Shown: positions 18,255 to 28,344 of the stretch, piece by piece
Layout of the letters: the number at the start of each line of letters is the position of its first letter
Numbering within the stretch: position 1 is the first letter of the stretch
Source: Burkholderia sp. GAS332
Lineage (GTDB): Bacteria > Pseudomonadota > Gammaproteobacteria > Burkholderiales > Burkholderiaceae
NCBI GenBank assembly: GCA_900142905.1
Contig: FSRV01000002.1
Span: 1,240,001 to 1,304,000, forward strand
Direction of reading: 5' to 3'
Length of the DNA: 64,000 nt
Made by a program: the position numbers and the translations under genes
The notes under the pieces: model-generated
Database searches by the model: none
Told to the model about the DNA's origin: nothing
The model's input: the letters and a program-made list of their open reading frames with translations, nothing else

Positions 18255-18806
18255 ATGACAACACCGCAGCCCAGTGATCGCGCACGTCGTGAAGTACCGT
18301 TTGCCGACGAGCGTGCTAGCGATCCGGACTATCCGCAGGCCACCATCGCGGCGGGCTTCGAAGTCCGTGTCCAGCACCAGCCGATCGATATCCAGTCGGA
18401 GATCATGCCGGTCACGCGCAATCCCAGCGTGGGGGCGATCGTGAACTTCCTCGGCGTGGTGCGTCATAGCGGCGACTTCGACGACGTCGTCGCACTCGAA
18501 CTCGAGCACTACCCGGGGATGACCGAGCAGTCGTTCGGCAGCATCGTCGAAGAGGCGATCGCCCGATGGCGCCTGGAGGTGGTGAAGATCGTGCATCGCG
18601 TCGGCCGTGTTGCGCTCGGCGATGCGGTGGTACTTGTCGTGGTCGCCGCGCCGCATCGTGGGGCGGCATTCGATGCGTGCGAATTCCTGATGGATTTCCT
18701 GAAGGCCCATGCACCGCTCTGGAAGAAGGAAATCCGTCGCGACGGTGAGGTCAGATGGGTCGAAGCCAAGACACAAGACGAACAGTCAATGCTGCGGTGG
18801 GGGTGA
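18255..18806 (+). CDS. moaE: Molybdopterin synthase catalytic subunit MoaE
   Basis: Large subunit of molybdopterin synthase, 183 aa; it transfers sulfur from the MoaD C-terminus to precursor Z. The core from about residue 35 matches the family: GAIVNFLGVVR, ELEHYPGMTE, HRVGRVALGD, and the catalytic-lysine stretch FLKAHAPLWKKE followed by RWVEAK. About 30 N-terminal residues are extra compared with the usual 150-aa protein and show no domain. The gene is 45 bp downstream of moaA and 42 bp upstream of moaD. The E-before-D order is the reverse of the common moaD-moaE arrangement. Confidence 0.93.
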   Translation: MTTPQPSDRARREVPFADERASDPDYPQATIAAGFEVRVQHQPIDIQSEIMPVTRNPSVGAIVNFLGVVRHSGDFDDVVALELEHYPGMTEQSFGSIVEEAIARWRLEVVKIVHRVGRVALGDAVVLVVVAAPHRGAAFDACEFLMDFLKAHAPLWKKEIRRDGEVRWVEAKTQDEQSMLRWG

Positions 18807-18848
18807 CGCGCCATTCGTCCATATCGTGCCGGCAACAGGAACAGACAT

Positions 18849-19106
18849 ATGAAACTCACTGTTAGATATTTCGCTAGCGTTCGTGAACAACTCGGCATCT
18901 CGCAGGAGATCGTGCACATTGACGCGGCCGAACTCCCGGTTGACGGCCTGCGCGTCAGGCTCGCGTCGAGAGACGAGCGGATGGCCGAGGCGCTGCGCGC
19001 GGGCCGGCCGCTCCGTATAGCCGTCAACCACGAGATGGTCGCCGACACGTTTGTCGTGCGCGAGGACAGCGAAATCGCGTTCTTTCCGCCCGTCACGGGG
19101 GGCTAA
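18849..19106 (+). CDS. moaD: Molybdopterin synthase sulfur carrier MoaD
   Basis: 85-aa ubiquitin-like sulfur carrier ending in VTGG; the terminal Gly-Gly is adenylated and thiocarboxylated before sulfur transfer by MoaE. The N-terminal KLTVRYFASVREQLGI is the usual MoaD opening and AFFPPVTGG the usual end. It completes a moaA-moaE-moaD cassette adjacent to a molybdoenzyme gene. The transcript ends before the convergent MocR-type gene, with two hairpins in the 78-bp gap. Confidence 0.93.
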   Translation: MKLTVRYFASVREQLGISQEIVHIDAAELPVDGLRVRLASRDERMAEALRAGRPLRIAVNHEMVADTFVVREDSEIAFFPPVTGG

Positions 19107-19133
19107 GGTCTCCCTCAAGCATCAGATCGAACC

Positions 19134-19152
19134 GCACGGGGTTCACCCGTGC
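19134..19152 (+). terminator. Hairpin after moaD
   Basis: GCACGGG at 19134-19140 pairs perfectly with CCCGTGC at 19146-19152 around GTTCA, 27 bp after the moaD stop. It is the first of two hairpins in this convergent gap. Confidence 0.5.
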
Positions 19153-19165
19153 CCACACGCGCTCA

Positions 19166-19189
19166 GTTAGCGGCCGACGTACCGCTAAC
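19166..19189 (-). terminator. Hairpin at the end of the MocR-type gene
   Basis: GTTAGCGG at 19166-19173 pairs perfectly with CCGCTAAC at 19182-19189 around an 8-base loop. One arm includes the stop codon of the minus-strand regulator gene, so the structure most naturally belongs to that transcript. Confidence 0.5.
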
Positions 19190-20612
19190 GGGCGCACATC
19201 GCGACGAGCTTACCCACGGTAATCACCGCCTGTTCGATTTCGCTCGTCCAGGGGCTGCTGTAATTGAGGCGGATGAAATTCCGATAGGTCGTCTCAGAGA
19301 CCGAGAACATGTAGCCGGGTCCAATCGTGATCCCCTGATCGAGCGCGAGCTTGTAGAGCCGCATCGCGTCGACCTTGGACGGCAGTTCGATCCACAGCAC
19401 ATATCCACCCGCGGGGTTGGACATGCGCGTCCCTTCGGGAAAGAACCGCGAGATGGTCGCCTTCATCAGATTGGCCTGCTGCGCATACGCCTTTCGAATC
19501 CTTCGCAGGTGATGCTCGTAACCGTCGCGCTCAAGGAATTCCGCAATCGCCATTTGCGGAATCGACGGCGAGGTCAGTGTGTTCAGAAACTTGAGCTTCT
19601 CGACCTGATCGCGATAACGGCCCGGCAGCGCCCAGCCAATCCGGTAGGCGGCCGTGAGCGTCTTCGAGAAAGAGCCGCAATGAAGCACGAGCCCCTTCGT
19701 GTCGAAGGACTTCAACGTGCTCGGGTGCGTGCTGTCATAGTGAAGCTCGTTGTAGACACCGTTCTCGATGACCGGAATATCCCGCTTCGTCAGGAGTTCC
19801 ACGAGTTCGCGCTTGCGCTCGTCAGGCATCAGAAAACCCAGCGGATTCTGGAAGTTCGGCATGACCATGCAGGCGGTGATGGTCTGCGACTCCATGATGG
19901 CGGCAAGCGCCTCGATGTCGATGCCATGCTCCGGATGCGTCGACACCTCGATCGCTTTCATGCCCATCCGTTCGATTGCATGCAGCATCGCGTAGAACGT
20001 CGGCGACTCGACCGCGATCACGTCCCCCGGCTTCGCGACCGCCTGAAGGCACAGATTGATCGCTTCAGTCGCGCCGACCGTGATGATGATCTCGTTCGGA
20101 TCGACGGCCATGCCGTTCTCGAGGTAGCGACGCGCGATCTGGCGCACAAGTGCGGCATTGCCGGGAGGGAGGGCGTCCGTCACGCCCCAGCGCGTCTTGC
20201 CGCGGCCCGCGTCATAAGCGTAGCGGTTGAGCTTTTCGAAGGGAAAGAGACCCGGGTCGGGGTAGGGCGAACCGAGCGGCACGGCGTCGTCGACACCGAT
20301 CGAGCGCAAGGTGGACAGCACCAAGCGGCTGACGTCGACTGGCGACGATATCGGGATCGGCTTCGACGGCCGGAGCTCAAGCGTTTTCCGTTCGCCCCCG
20401 TCGCCCCGGAAGTTGACGAAATAGCCCGACTGGGGCCGGGCCGTTAGCAAGCCACGGCTCTCGAGCAGCAAATAGGCGCGGATAACAGTCGTCACGCTGA
20501 GCCGATGCTGCTGGCTGGTCTGCCTTACCGATGGCAGGCGTTCGCCATGGCCGTACACGCCTTGCCGGATCAGTTTCTCGATATCGTCTGCAAGCTTGTC
20601 GTACAGATTCAT
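19185..20612 (-). CDS. MocR/PdxR-type GntR-aminotransferase regulator
   Basis: 475-aa transcription factor: an N-terminal GntR winged helix (residues about 1-70, with RLPSVRQTSQQHRLSVTTVIRAYLLL at about 25-50) joined to a type I aminotransferase fold. The PLP-binding lysine is in CGSFSKTL near residue 315, and VGATEAINL and MPNFQNPLG are typical of MocR proteins. Members sense PLP or a PLP adduct and regulate vitamin B6, GABA, taurine or amino acid genes. The target here is not evident: the divergent neighbour is a LysR gene 273 bp away, and no pdxST genes are in the window. A catalytic aminotransferase role is unlikely because of the HTH domain. Confidence 0.9.
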   Translation of the reverse strand: MNLYDKLADDIEKLIRQGVYGHGERLPSVRQTSQQHRLSVTTVIRAYLLLESRGLLTARPQSGYFVNFRGDGGERKTLELRPSKPIPISSPVDVSRLVLSTLRSIGVDDAVPLGSPYPDPGLFPFEKLNRYAYDAGRGKTRWGVTDALPPGNAALVRQIARRYLENGMAVDPNEIIITVGATEAINLCLQAVAKPGDVIAVESPTFYAMLHAIERMGMKAIEVSTHPEHGIDIEALAAIMESQTITACMVMPNFQNPLGFLMPDERKRELVELLTKRDIPVIENGVYNELHYDSTHPSTLKSFDTKGLVLHCGSFSKTLTAAYRIGWALPGRYRDQVEKLKFLNTLTSPSIPQMAIAEFLERDGYEHHLRRIRKAYAQQANLMKATISRFFPEGTRMSNPAGGYVLWIELPSKVDAMRLYKLALDQGITIGPGYMFSVSETTYRNFIRLNYSSPWTSEIEQAVITVGKLVAMCAR

Positions 20613-20885
20613 CGGACGATTCCCTGGGCGTTAGGCTGCGGTAAATTGTACCGGTCTCTTCCGTGGCCTATTCGCGCTCGCGTCGCCACGCTGCTACCTT
20701 GCGCCGGCGTCGCAGCCGAACTGTACTGACCCGAGCCGGCCCGATGTGTGCACTCTGCGACTGATGGCCCAGCCTTAACCTTGACTCCATCGAATGAACA
20801 TTGCCAGGTCCCCTCGTTGGGATCTTTCAACGCGTAACGCTTGGTTTGAGTTGCGCGCGAATGGCACACAGGGAGGTTAGGCACA

Positions 20886-21770
20886 ATGAATCTGCTAGAA
20901 GCCATGCGTATTTACGTCAGGGTGGTTGAGCGGGAAAGTATCTCCGGCGCGGCGAGGGACCTCAATATCGGGCAGCCGGCCGCAAGCGAGCGCATCGAAC
21001 GACTCGAGAAGTACCTCGGCTGCCGGCTTCTGCTGCGCAGCGCACGCGCGTTCAATTGCACGCCCGAAGGCCTCACCTTCTACGAGCGTAGCAAGCGGAT
21101 TCTGCACGCCGTGGAACAGGCGGTCGCTGAGGTGTCGAACGACGAGCAGGATCTGAAGGGAACGATTCGTATCGCGGCCCCTCACTGCTTTGGCGAGACG
21201 GTCGTGCCGGAAGCGTTGACCTTGGTGCGCGCAGCCTATCCGCAACTGGATCTGGAGCTGGTCCTGAACGACCGGATCGTCGACCTCGTGACGGAGGGCG
21301 TGGACATTTCGTTTCGTCTTGGGCAACTCGGCGAAGGGGCATTCATTGCCCGTCAGCTTGGCCAAGTCGGGCGTGTTCTTGTTGCGGCGCCTGGCTATCT
21401 GAGCCAGCACGGGCCGATTACGGAACCGTCCGAGCTGGTCAAACACGCGTTTATCCGGGTCCAGGGCATGTTCGGCACGGAACAGTTGCCGCTCCGGCAC
21501 ATGGCGACCGTCGTGGAGAGCGCGCCGATCCGTACCGCAATCAAGACGAGTCATTGGCGGCCCATGTATGAAATGATTCTCTCTGGCGTCGGCATCGGGG
21601 TGCTGGAAGAGCCGGCGTGTGTGGATGCGCTCGCCGATGGCCGGCTCGTGCGCGTACTGCCGGAATTCGAGGTGCTGCCCTTCGATCTGAATGTCCTGAT
21701 CCAGGCGCAACGTCCAGTGCCGCCGCGGGTCAGGATGCTTGTGACGATGTTAAGAAAGTGCACCGCGGAA
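20886..21770 (+). repeat. Direct repeat copy 1 (LysR gene)
   Basis: Long DNA similarity to 27460-28344. Runs of tens of identical bases occur, for example in the HTH region and around the GCACGCCGTGGAACAGGCGG stretch. Both copies point the same way and lie 6.57 kb apart, bracketing the channel, atpD, encapsulin and DyP genes. Confidence 0.85.
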
Positions 21771-21875
21771 ATCCTGGAGAGAGTGCACGTCGACTGCGGC
21801 GAAGTGACAGGTCGCGTTGAAGTACTGCCCGACGAAGAGGTGTCCGCATTGCTGAAACCGTCGTTACGGGCCTAA
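20886..21875 (+). CDS. LysR-family regulator, copy 1
   Basis: 329-aa LysR-type transcription factor: winged HTH at residues 1-60 (MRIYVRVVERESISGAARDL; IGQPAASERIERLE recognition helix) and a periplasmic-binding-like effector domain (90-300). The ATG has GGGAGG ten bases upstream. Over most of its length it is nearly the same as the LysR part of the gene at 27460, in both DNA and protein. The two genes are therefore recent paralogues in direct orientation. The C-termini diverge: this copy ends with an extra segment of about 40 residues (GEVTGRVEVLPDEE). The regulated gene is unknown; it converges on the TM-helix channel gene. Confidence 0.9.
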   Translation: MNLLEAMRIYVRVVERESISGAARDLNIGQPAASERIERLEKYLGCRLLLRSARAFNCTPEGLTFYERSKRILHAVEQAVAEVSNDEQDLKGTIRIAAPHCFGETVVPEALTLVRAAYPQLDLELVLNDRIVDLVTEGVDISFRLGQLGEGAFIARQLGQVGRVLVAAPGYLSQHGPITEPSELVKHAFIRVQGMFGTEQLPLRHMATVVESAPIRTAIKTSHWRPMYEMILSGVGIGVLEEPACVDALADGRLVRVLPEFEVLPFDLNVLIQAQRPVPPRVRMLVTMLRKCTAEILERVHVDCGEVTGRVEVLPDEEVSALLKPSLRA

Positions 21876-21911
21876 GCCCGCAACGACGGCCGTCGGAAGA
21901 ATCGTCGTCCT

Positions 21912-21945
21912 GGCCGGCCTCGCGGAGCGTGATTGAGGGCCGGCC
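21912..21945. terminator. Hairpin between convergent LysR and channel genes
   Basis: GGCCGGCC at 21912-21919 pairs with GGCCGGCC at 21938-21945 (each arm is self-complementary) around an 18-base loop in the 88-bp convergent gap. It may serve as a bidirectional end structure. Confidence 0.4.
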
Positions 21946-21963
21946 GAAATGGCGTGGAGCGGG

Positions 21964-23427
21964 TCAGGCTTTGTCTTCCCGACCGTTGATCCAGCGATCG
22001 AGCAGTTTGCCGGCCGCTTCGCGGCCACCGAGACCGAACGACAGCGCAACGGCCACGGCGATCGCGCCGAGTACGAGTCCGAAGGCGAGCTGGACAATTT
22101 CATTCGCAATGCCCATGGCGTGAAGGCCCATTGCGAACACCAGTCCAAGAATCGCAAACTGCGCGATCCGCGCGAACAGGACGCTGTGTTCACCGTCGGC
22201 CTGCTGAATCAAACGGCGGGTGAGATCGGCAAGCCAGAAGCCGATGATGAGAATTACAGCGCCCATGAGCACGTGCCCACCGAATTCGATGAACAAGGTC
22301 ACGACATCGCGCACCTGAGAGAAGCCAAGCCGGTTCGCGGCTTCGACGACGGCGAAGAGCATAGCGAAGAACATAATCAACCGTGCCACCAGCACCGAGG
22401 GCTGCAACATCCCGGTAAACACGTGGCCTACGCCAAGCAAGCCAGGCAGCGTGTCGGCGCCTGCAGTCCTAAGGACCTTCTGCGCGAGTGCGGCAAGAAA
22501 GCGTGCCACGTAAAACGTGACAATCAAGATGACGAAAGCGGCGATCAGGTCTGGAATGGCGCCAAAAAACTGGTTGAGCATATCGGTCGCCGGGCGCGAG
22601 ATCGCATCGATGCGCAGCGCGTCGAGCGCGGAGATCAGCGTCGGTACAAACACGAACAGGTAGACCAGGGTCCCCGCCAGATTCGCCAGCTTGACGGGCG
22701 TCGGGCTCCCGACCTCCTGCGGGAGGCGGTCCGCGCCAGCCGCATTGAGCAGGTTCGTGACGAGGCCACGCAGCACGCGCGCGACGATCCAGCCGACAAA
22801 GCCGATCACGATCGCGGCGAACAGGTTCGGGACGATGTCCAGCAGCCTGTTTATCATGCCCTGCACAGGGGCAAGCAAGCCGGACAGCGCGAACGCAGAC
22901 AGGATCGCCGGCAGAAACATCAGGATGACCAGCCAGAACAGGACATCGCACAGGTAGCCGCTGGTTGGCTTCACGTCCGCGTTCGCGGACAGCCTTTCGT
23001 CGAACTTTCCGGCCTTGAGCGCGCGGCGTGCGAGACTGCGCAACACCAGCGCAATCAGCCAGGCGACGAGCGTCAAGACGGCGCCCCCAATCAGGTTAGG
23101 CAGATAGTCCACGATCTGCGCGAGGAGCTGGGAGAGCGGACCGGAGACGGAGTAGAGATTCAGAACATTAAAGACGCCGACTGCGGTGACCAGCAGCACC
23201 AGCCAAAACAAGCCGCCCGCAATCAGTTGTTCGACGAATGCGCCTTGCCCCGCGTTTTCTGCAATGCGCTCGTCGATTTTCAGCATAGCGAGCAATTTGC
23301 GCACGCCCGCACGCACCAGCACGGCGATCAACCAGCCCACAATCAGGATGCCGATGGCGGCCGCGATCCGCGGTAGATACGCCCCGAGCGAGGCGGGAAA
23401 GGCCATAGCGAAGTTGGATGGTTCCAT
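21964..23427 (-). CDS. Mechanosensitive-channel-like TM-helix repeat protein
   Basis: 487-aa inner-membrane protein built from repeated conserved TM-helix units of the mechanosensitive channel superfamily (CmpX-like). Each unit combines a hydrophobic helix with a following amphipathic GGxxLxxxxWLxAxxxR-type stretch; at least four units are visible, ending with FGLVLGAIAVAVALSFGLGGREAA, about residues 450-475. The soluble MscS beta domain is not obvious, so channel activity is uncertain. The start at 23427 gives MEPSNFAMAF; an upstream extension to 23559 is open but has no membrane or signal features and a worse ribosome site. It may act in envelope or osmotic stress. It is divergent from atpD across 422 bp. 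Confidence 0.8.
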   Translation of the reverse strand: MEPSNFAMAFPASLGAYLPRIAAAIGILIVGWLIAVLVRAGVRKLLAMLKIDERIAENAGQGAFVEQLIAGGLFWLVLLVTAVGVFNVLNLYSVSGPLSQLLAQIVDYLPNLIGGAVLTLVAWLIALVLRSLARRALKAGKFDERLSANADVKPTSGYLCDVLFWLVILMFLPAILSAFALSGLLAPVQGMINRLLDIVPNLFAAIVIGFVGWIVARVLRGLVTNLLNAAGADRLPQEVGSPTPVKLANLAGTLVYLFVFVPTLISALDALRIDAISRPATDMLNQFFGAIPDLIAAFVILIVTFYVARFLAALAQKVLRTAGADTLPGLLGVGHVFTGMLQPSVLVARLIMFFAMLFAVVEAANRLGFSQVRDVVTLFIEFGGHVLMGAVILIIGFWLADLTRRLIQQADGEHSVLFARIAQFAILGLVFAMGLHAMGIANEIVQLAFGLVLGAIAVAVALSFGLGGREAAGKLLDRWINGREDKA

Positions 23428-25228
<1,801 letters not shown>

Positions 25229-25229
<1 letters not shown>

Positions 25230-25254
25230 ATCAGCGCGTCGTTCCGCGCTGATT
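25229..25254. terminator. Bidirectional hairpin between atpD and encapsulin
   Basis: AATCAGCGCG at 25229-25238 pairs perfectly with CGCGCTGATT at 25245-25254 around TCGTTC. The left arm begins in the last base of the atpD stop and the right arm ends 9 bp from the encapsulin stop, so one structure can end both convergent transcripts. Confidence 0.7.
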
Positions 25255-25263
25255 CTGCTTGCC

Positions 25264-26067
25264 TTATTCTGCCTGCGTGAGCGACACCGACGCTTCGCTC
25301 GTCAGCATCAGGAATGTCAGTGTCTCGCACAGATAGAGGCGCACGACGGTATCGGTATGGCTCACGTAGCCGATCGACAGCTCTTCGCCAATGTGTAACT
25401 CGAAGTCGCCGCCGCGCATGGAGACCACGCTGCCGCCTGTGAGCGCGGGCGCCCAGATGATGTCGCCATTCACGATCCGCTTGATGTGCTCGAGCACCGG
25501 ATAACCCTGATCGCGTGCCTCGCCGAGCGCCGTGTACGCATCGGCGCCGAGCAGCACGGAGTAGGGCCCGTCGACGCCGGCCAGCCGCAGCTCTTCGAGC
25601 GCGTTACTAATCGTGGTCGGATAATCGCTGACGTCAGCCGGCAGCGCGAGCGGCGGATTCGACGAGCCTTCGCGAATCCCGCCAATGCCCGCAGCCTTGT
25701 ATCCATCGAAGATCGCACGATCTTCGGCATAGGCGAGCTGCTTGGCTGCTTCCTTGGCGGGCTGCCAGTCCGCATCTTTCGCGCCGCGCACGACACTGTC
25801 GATCGCTTCGCGTTGCAGTTCGAACGGCACGGTCAACTGGACGAGGCTCTTGACCTCCGCCAGTTTCGCCACGACGCCCTCCTGCGGCGCGGCGATCGCG
25901 ATCTGGTGCCCCGTGCCGACGCCGGACAGTTCCGTTCCGCCAGGACCCTTGACGTCAACCACACGACGGCCGGCGACGCTGCGCTTGAACGTGCGCGCCA
26001 CTTCGTCTTCGATCTGCGACCAGGCGGCGCGGGAGATGGGGGCAAGCTCGCGATGCAAATTATTCAT
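25264..26067 (-). CDS. Encapsulin shell protein (family 1)
   Basis: 267-aa shell protein of the linocin/CFP29 encapsulin family with the HK97 fold, which assembles into a hollow proteinaceous nanocompartment. The start at 26067 gives the typical opening MNNLHRELAPISRAAW; the frame also runs nine codons upstream inside the DyP gene. Family landmarks include the Arg-rich RRVVDVKGP segment, the E-loop region, ALEELRLAGVDGPYSVLLG, and the C-terminal SYxTAESLTF-like stretch, here LYLCETLTFLMLTSEA. The ATG overlaps the 3' end of the DyP gene by 8 bp. Cargo gene first, shell gene second is the usual DyP-encapsulin order. Confidence 0.93.
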   Translation of the reverse strand: MNNLHRELAPISRAAWSQIEDEVARTFKRSVAGRRVVDVKGPGGTELSGVGTGHQIAIAAPQEGVVAKLAEVKSLVQLTVPFELQREAIDSVVRGAKDADWQPAKEAAKQLAYAEDRAIFDGYKAAGIGGIREGSSNPPLALPADVSDYPTTISNALEELRLAGVDGPYSVLLGADAYTALGEARDQGYPVLEHIKRIVNGDIIWAPALTGGSVVSMRGGDFELHIGEELSIGYVSHTDTVVRLYLCETLTFLMLTSEASVSLTQAE

Positions 26068-27127
26068 GTTGGGCGATTCCCTTGAGAGAGCCAATATTCA
26101 GCGAGCCGTCGTGACGCGGCTCGGTGGACGAAGACGATTCGGAGCGCTGCTCCACTGCTGTGGCAGCCGCTTGCGGATCGCGATCCGCGAGCGCTTCGAG
26201 CAAGCTGGCCGACGGGACAAAGAAGAGGCAGCCCGTGACCGCGCGGCTGTAGTCGAGCAGCCGGTCGTAGTTGCCCGGTGGCCGCCCGACGAACATGTTC
26301 TCCATCATCTGCTCGATCGGCGCGGGCGAACGGGCATAGCCGATGAAGAAGGTGCCGAACTCGCCCATGCCGGGGCGGCCGAATGGCATGTTGTCACGGA
26401 GGATTTTCACTTCCTCGCCGTTCTCGGTGAGCGTGGTGAGCGAGCTGTGCGAACACGACGGTTTGACCGCTGCGTCGAGCTCGATGTCGGCCAGCTTCGT
26501 GCGCCCGATAATGCGCTCCTGGGTCTCGACGGAAAGCGCGTTCCAGCCGGTCATGTCGTGCAGGTATTTCTGCACGATGACATAGCTGCCGGCCTCGAAC
26601 GCCGCATCCTCGTCGCCGATGCGGGTGAAATCGACGGCCTCACGCCCCACCGGATTCTCGGTGCCGTCGACGAAGCCCACCATGCTGCGCAGATCGAAGT
26701 TGCGAAAGCCATGCACTTCGTCGACCACCGAGACCGCGTCGCCGAGCCGTCCGATTAGCTGCGTGGCGAGCTCGAAGCAAAGGTCCATCTGATCCGCGCG
26801 AATATGCAGCAGGAGATCGCCTGGCGTGCTCACGGCGCGGCGTTCGCCCTCGCCGAATTCGCGAAACGGGTGCAGACCCGCCGGGCGCGGGGCGCCGAAC
26901 AGGGTGTCCCACACATCGGAGCCGAAGCCGACAACGCAGGACAGGTTGCCGGAGGGGACGCGCTTGCCGACCGCACGCACCAGGGCGGCAACGTCCGAGC
27001 ACCACTCGCGCACTTTTTCGGCTGGGTCGTGGCCACTCGCAACAGTCGCGACGATGAAGATCGCGCTACGCGTAATGTCATTACAGACGGCTTGCGATTC
27101 CGGGGTGTCAGGGATGTCTTTAGGCAT
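26060..27127 (-). CDS. DyP-type haem peroxidase, encapsulin cargo
   Basis: 355-aa dye-decolourising peroxidase. The signature GFVDGTENP is at 151-159 with catalytic Asp154; the proximal haem ligand is probably His227 in KPSCSHSSL, and Arg244 in RDNMPFG completes the distal site. The enzyme oxidises a broad range of substrates with hydrogen peroxide. The C-terminus has a low-complexity Ser/Glu linker followed by DGSLNIGSLKG (340-350), the classic encapsulin-loading peptide. The encapsulin gene overlaps its 3' end, so cargo and shell are made together. The start ATG at 27127 has a weak ribosome binding site. There is no signal peptide; the compartment is cytoplasmic. Confidence 0.95.
   Translation of the reverse strand: MPKDIPDTPESQAVCNDITRSAIFIVATVASGHDPAEKVREWCSDVAALVRAVGKRVPSGNLSCVVGFGSDVWDTLFGAPRPAGLHPFREFGEGERRAVSTPGDLLLHIRADQMDLCFELATQLIGRLGDAVSVVDEVHGFRNFDLRSMVGFVDGTENPVGREAVDFTRIGDEDAAFEAGSYVIVQKYLHDMTGWNALSVETQERIIGRTKLADIELDAAVKPSCSHSSLTTLTENGEEVKILRDNMPFGRPGMGEFGTFFIGYARSPAPIEQMMENMFVGRPPGNYDRLLDYSRAVTGCLFFVPSASLLEALADRDPQAAATAVEQRSESSSSTEPRHDGSLNIGSLKGIAQHE
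26078..26083 (-). promoter_or_regulatory. Ribosome binding site inside DyP cargo-peptide codons
   Basis: AAGGGA (minus strand, 26083-26078) lies 10 bases before the encapsulin ATG at 26067. The same six bases are the Lys-Gly codons of the DyP cargo-loading peptide GSLKG, so one short stretch encodes shell targeting and likely sets shell translation. Confidence 0.6.
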
Positions 27128-27459
27128 CGAATTGAGTTTGGATAAACCGTGACTGATTTCGGGAGTGGAACGTTAGAGGCGCGCAATGACATATGACATA
27201 TGACATTGTTGACGTTCACTGCGTCCGGAGATGTTATACCGCCAGGGCATTTTATGGAAACCGCGCCGCTCTCTCGATACTTAATATCGGGTTTTGCGGC
27301 TTTTTATTCTCCTGTCACATCGTTACCATCCGTTTACCCAGCGGCCGCCCCGCCTGATTTTCCTCACACTGGGAGCGAGAGCATGGAAGAATGGCTTGAT
27401 CGGTATCACGCGTCGACGTTCGAATTACGCGAGATCGGCGTAAAGGCCGGTGCGGCACT
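27128..27459. other. Divergent intergenic region, DyP / LysR copy 2
   Basis: A 332-bp stretch that contains a three-copy ATGACAT repeat at 27186-27206 and a possible 26-codon open frame at 27383-27463. An AT-rich segment (27240-27310) is the best place for divergent promoters. I see no conserved gene. A longer in-frame opening from 27200 has no good ribosome site. Confidence 0.4.
27186..27206. repeat. Three perfect tandem copies of ATGACAT
   Basis: The 7-bp word ATGACAT occurs three times head to tail at 27186-27206, 59 bp upstream of the DyP start and in the promoter region of the LysR copy. It may be an operator array or a simple slippage repeat. Confidence 0.6.
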
Positions 27460-27463
27460 GTGA
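27383..27463 (+). CDS. Possible 26-aa leader peptide coupled to LysR copy 2
   Basis: An open frame of 26 codons starts at an ATG preceded by GGGAGCGAGAGC and ends in a TGA that overlaps the GTG start of the LysR gene (GTGA). The predicted peptide is MEEWLDRYH followed by STFELREIG and so on, with no known family. The overlap suggests translational coupling, which would compensate for the lack of a good ribosome site in front of the GTG. It could also be a chance frame. Confidence 0.3.
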   Translation: MEEWLDRYHASTFELREIGVKAGAAL

Positions 27464-28344
27464 ATCTGCTCGAAGCCATGCGCATCTACGTCAGGGTGGT
27501 CGAGCGTGGGAGCATCTCCGGCGCGGCAAGGGACCTCAATATCGGGCAGCCGGCCGCAAGCGAACGCATCGAGCGGCTTGAAAAATACCTTGGCTGCCGG
27601 CTTCTGCGCCGGAGTGCACGCGCGTTCAATCGCACGCCAGAAGGCGTCACTTTCTACGAGTGCAGCAAGCGGATTCTGCACGCCGTGGAACAGGCGGTCG
27701 CTGAAGTGTCGAATGACGAGCAGAACCTCAAGGGAACGGTTCGCATGGCGGCCCCTCACTGCTTTGGCGAGACGGTCGTACCGGAGGCGTTGAAGCGGGT
27801 GCACGCAACCTGGCCACAAGTGGATCTGGAACTGGTCCTGAACGACCGGGTCGTCGACCTCGTGACGGAAGGCGTGGACATTTCGTTTCGTCTTGGGCCG
27901 CTCGGAGAAGGGGCATTCGTGGCTCGCCAGCTCGGTCAGGTCGGGCGTGTTCTCGTTGCCGCGCCTGGCTATCTGAGCCAGCACGGTCCGATCACTGAAC
28001 CGTCCGAGCTGGTCAACCATCCGTTCATCCGGGTCCAGGGCATGTTCGGCACGGACCAGTTGCCGCTCAGACGCATGGCGACCGTCGTGGAGAACGCGCC
28101 GATTCGTACCGCGATCAAGACCAGTCATTGGCGGCCCATGTATGAAATGATCCTCTCGGGCGTCGGCATCGGGGTACTGGAAGAACCGGCGTGCGTCGCC
28201 GCGCTCGCCCAGGGCAGGCTGGTCCAGATCATGCCGGGTTTCGACCTGCCGCAATTCGAATTGAATCTCCTGAGCCAGACACAACGGCAGATACCCACAC
28301 GGGTACGGATGATTGTGACGATGCTAAACCGGTGCATGCCGGAC
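27460..28344 (+). repeat. Direct repeat copy 2 (LysR gene)
   Basis: Partner of 20886-21770, same orientation. Similarity starts at the first codon (ATG there, GTG here) and fades near the end of the effector domain. The upstream regions are unrelated, so the duplication did not include the promoter, or it has been replaced. Confidence 0.85.

Noticed and set aside
19149..20447. Long open frame (432 codons) on the plus strand
   Set aside because: It is antisense to the MocR-type regulator, rich in Arg, His and Asp, and has no recognisable domain or convincing ribosome site.
21949..23376. Long open frame (475 codons) on the plus strand
   Set aside because: It is antisense to the TM-helix channel gene, has an Arg/Gln/His/Asp-biased composition typical of a shadow in high-GC DNA, and shows no domain.
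27200..27463. 87-codon frame upstream of LysR copy 2
   Set aside because: The upstream part has no ribosome site and no family; only the last 26 codons from 27383 are kept as a weak possibility.
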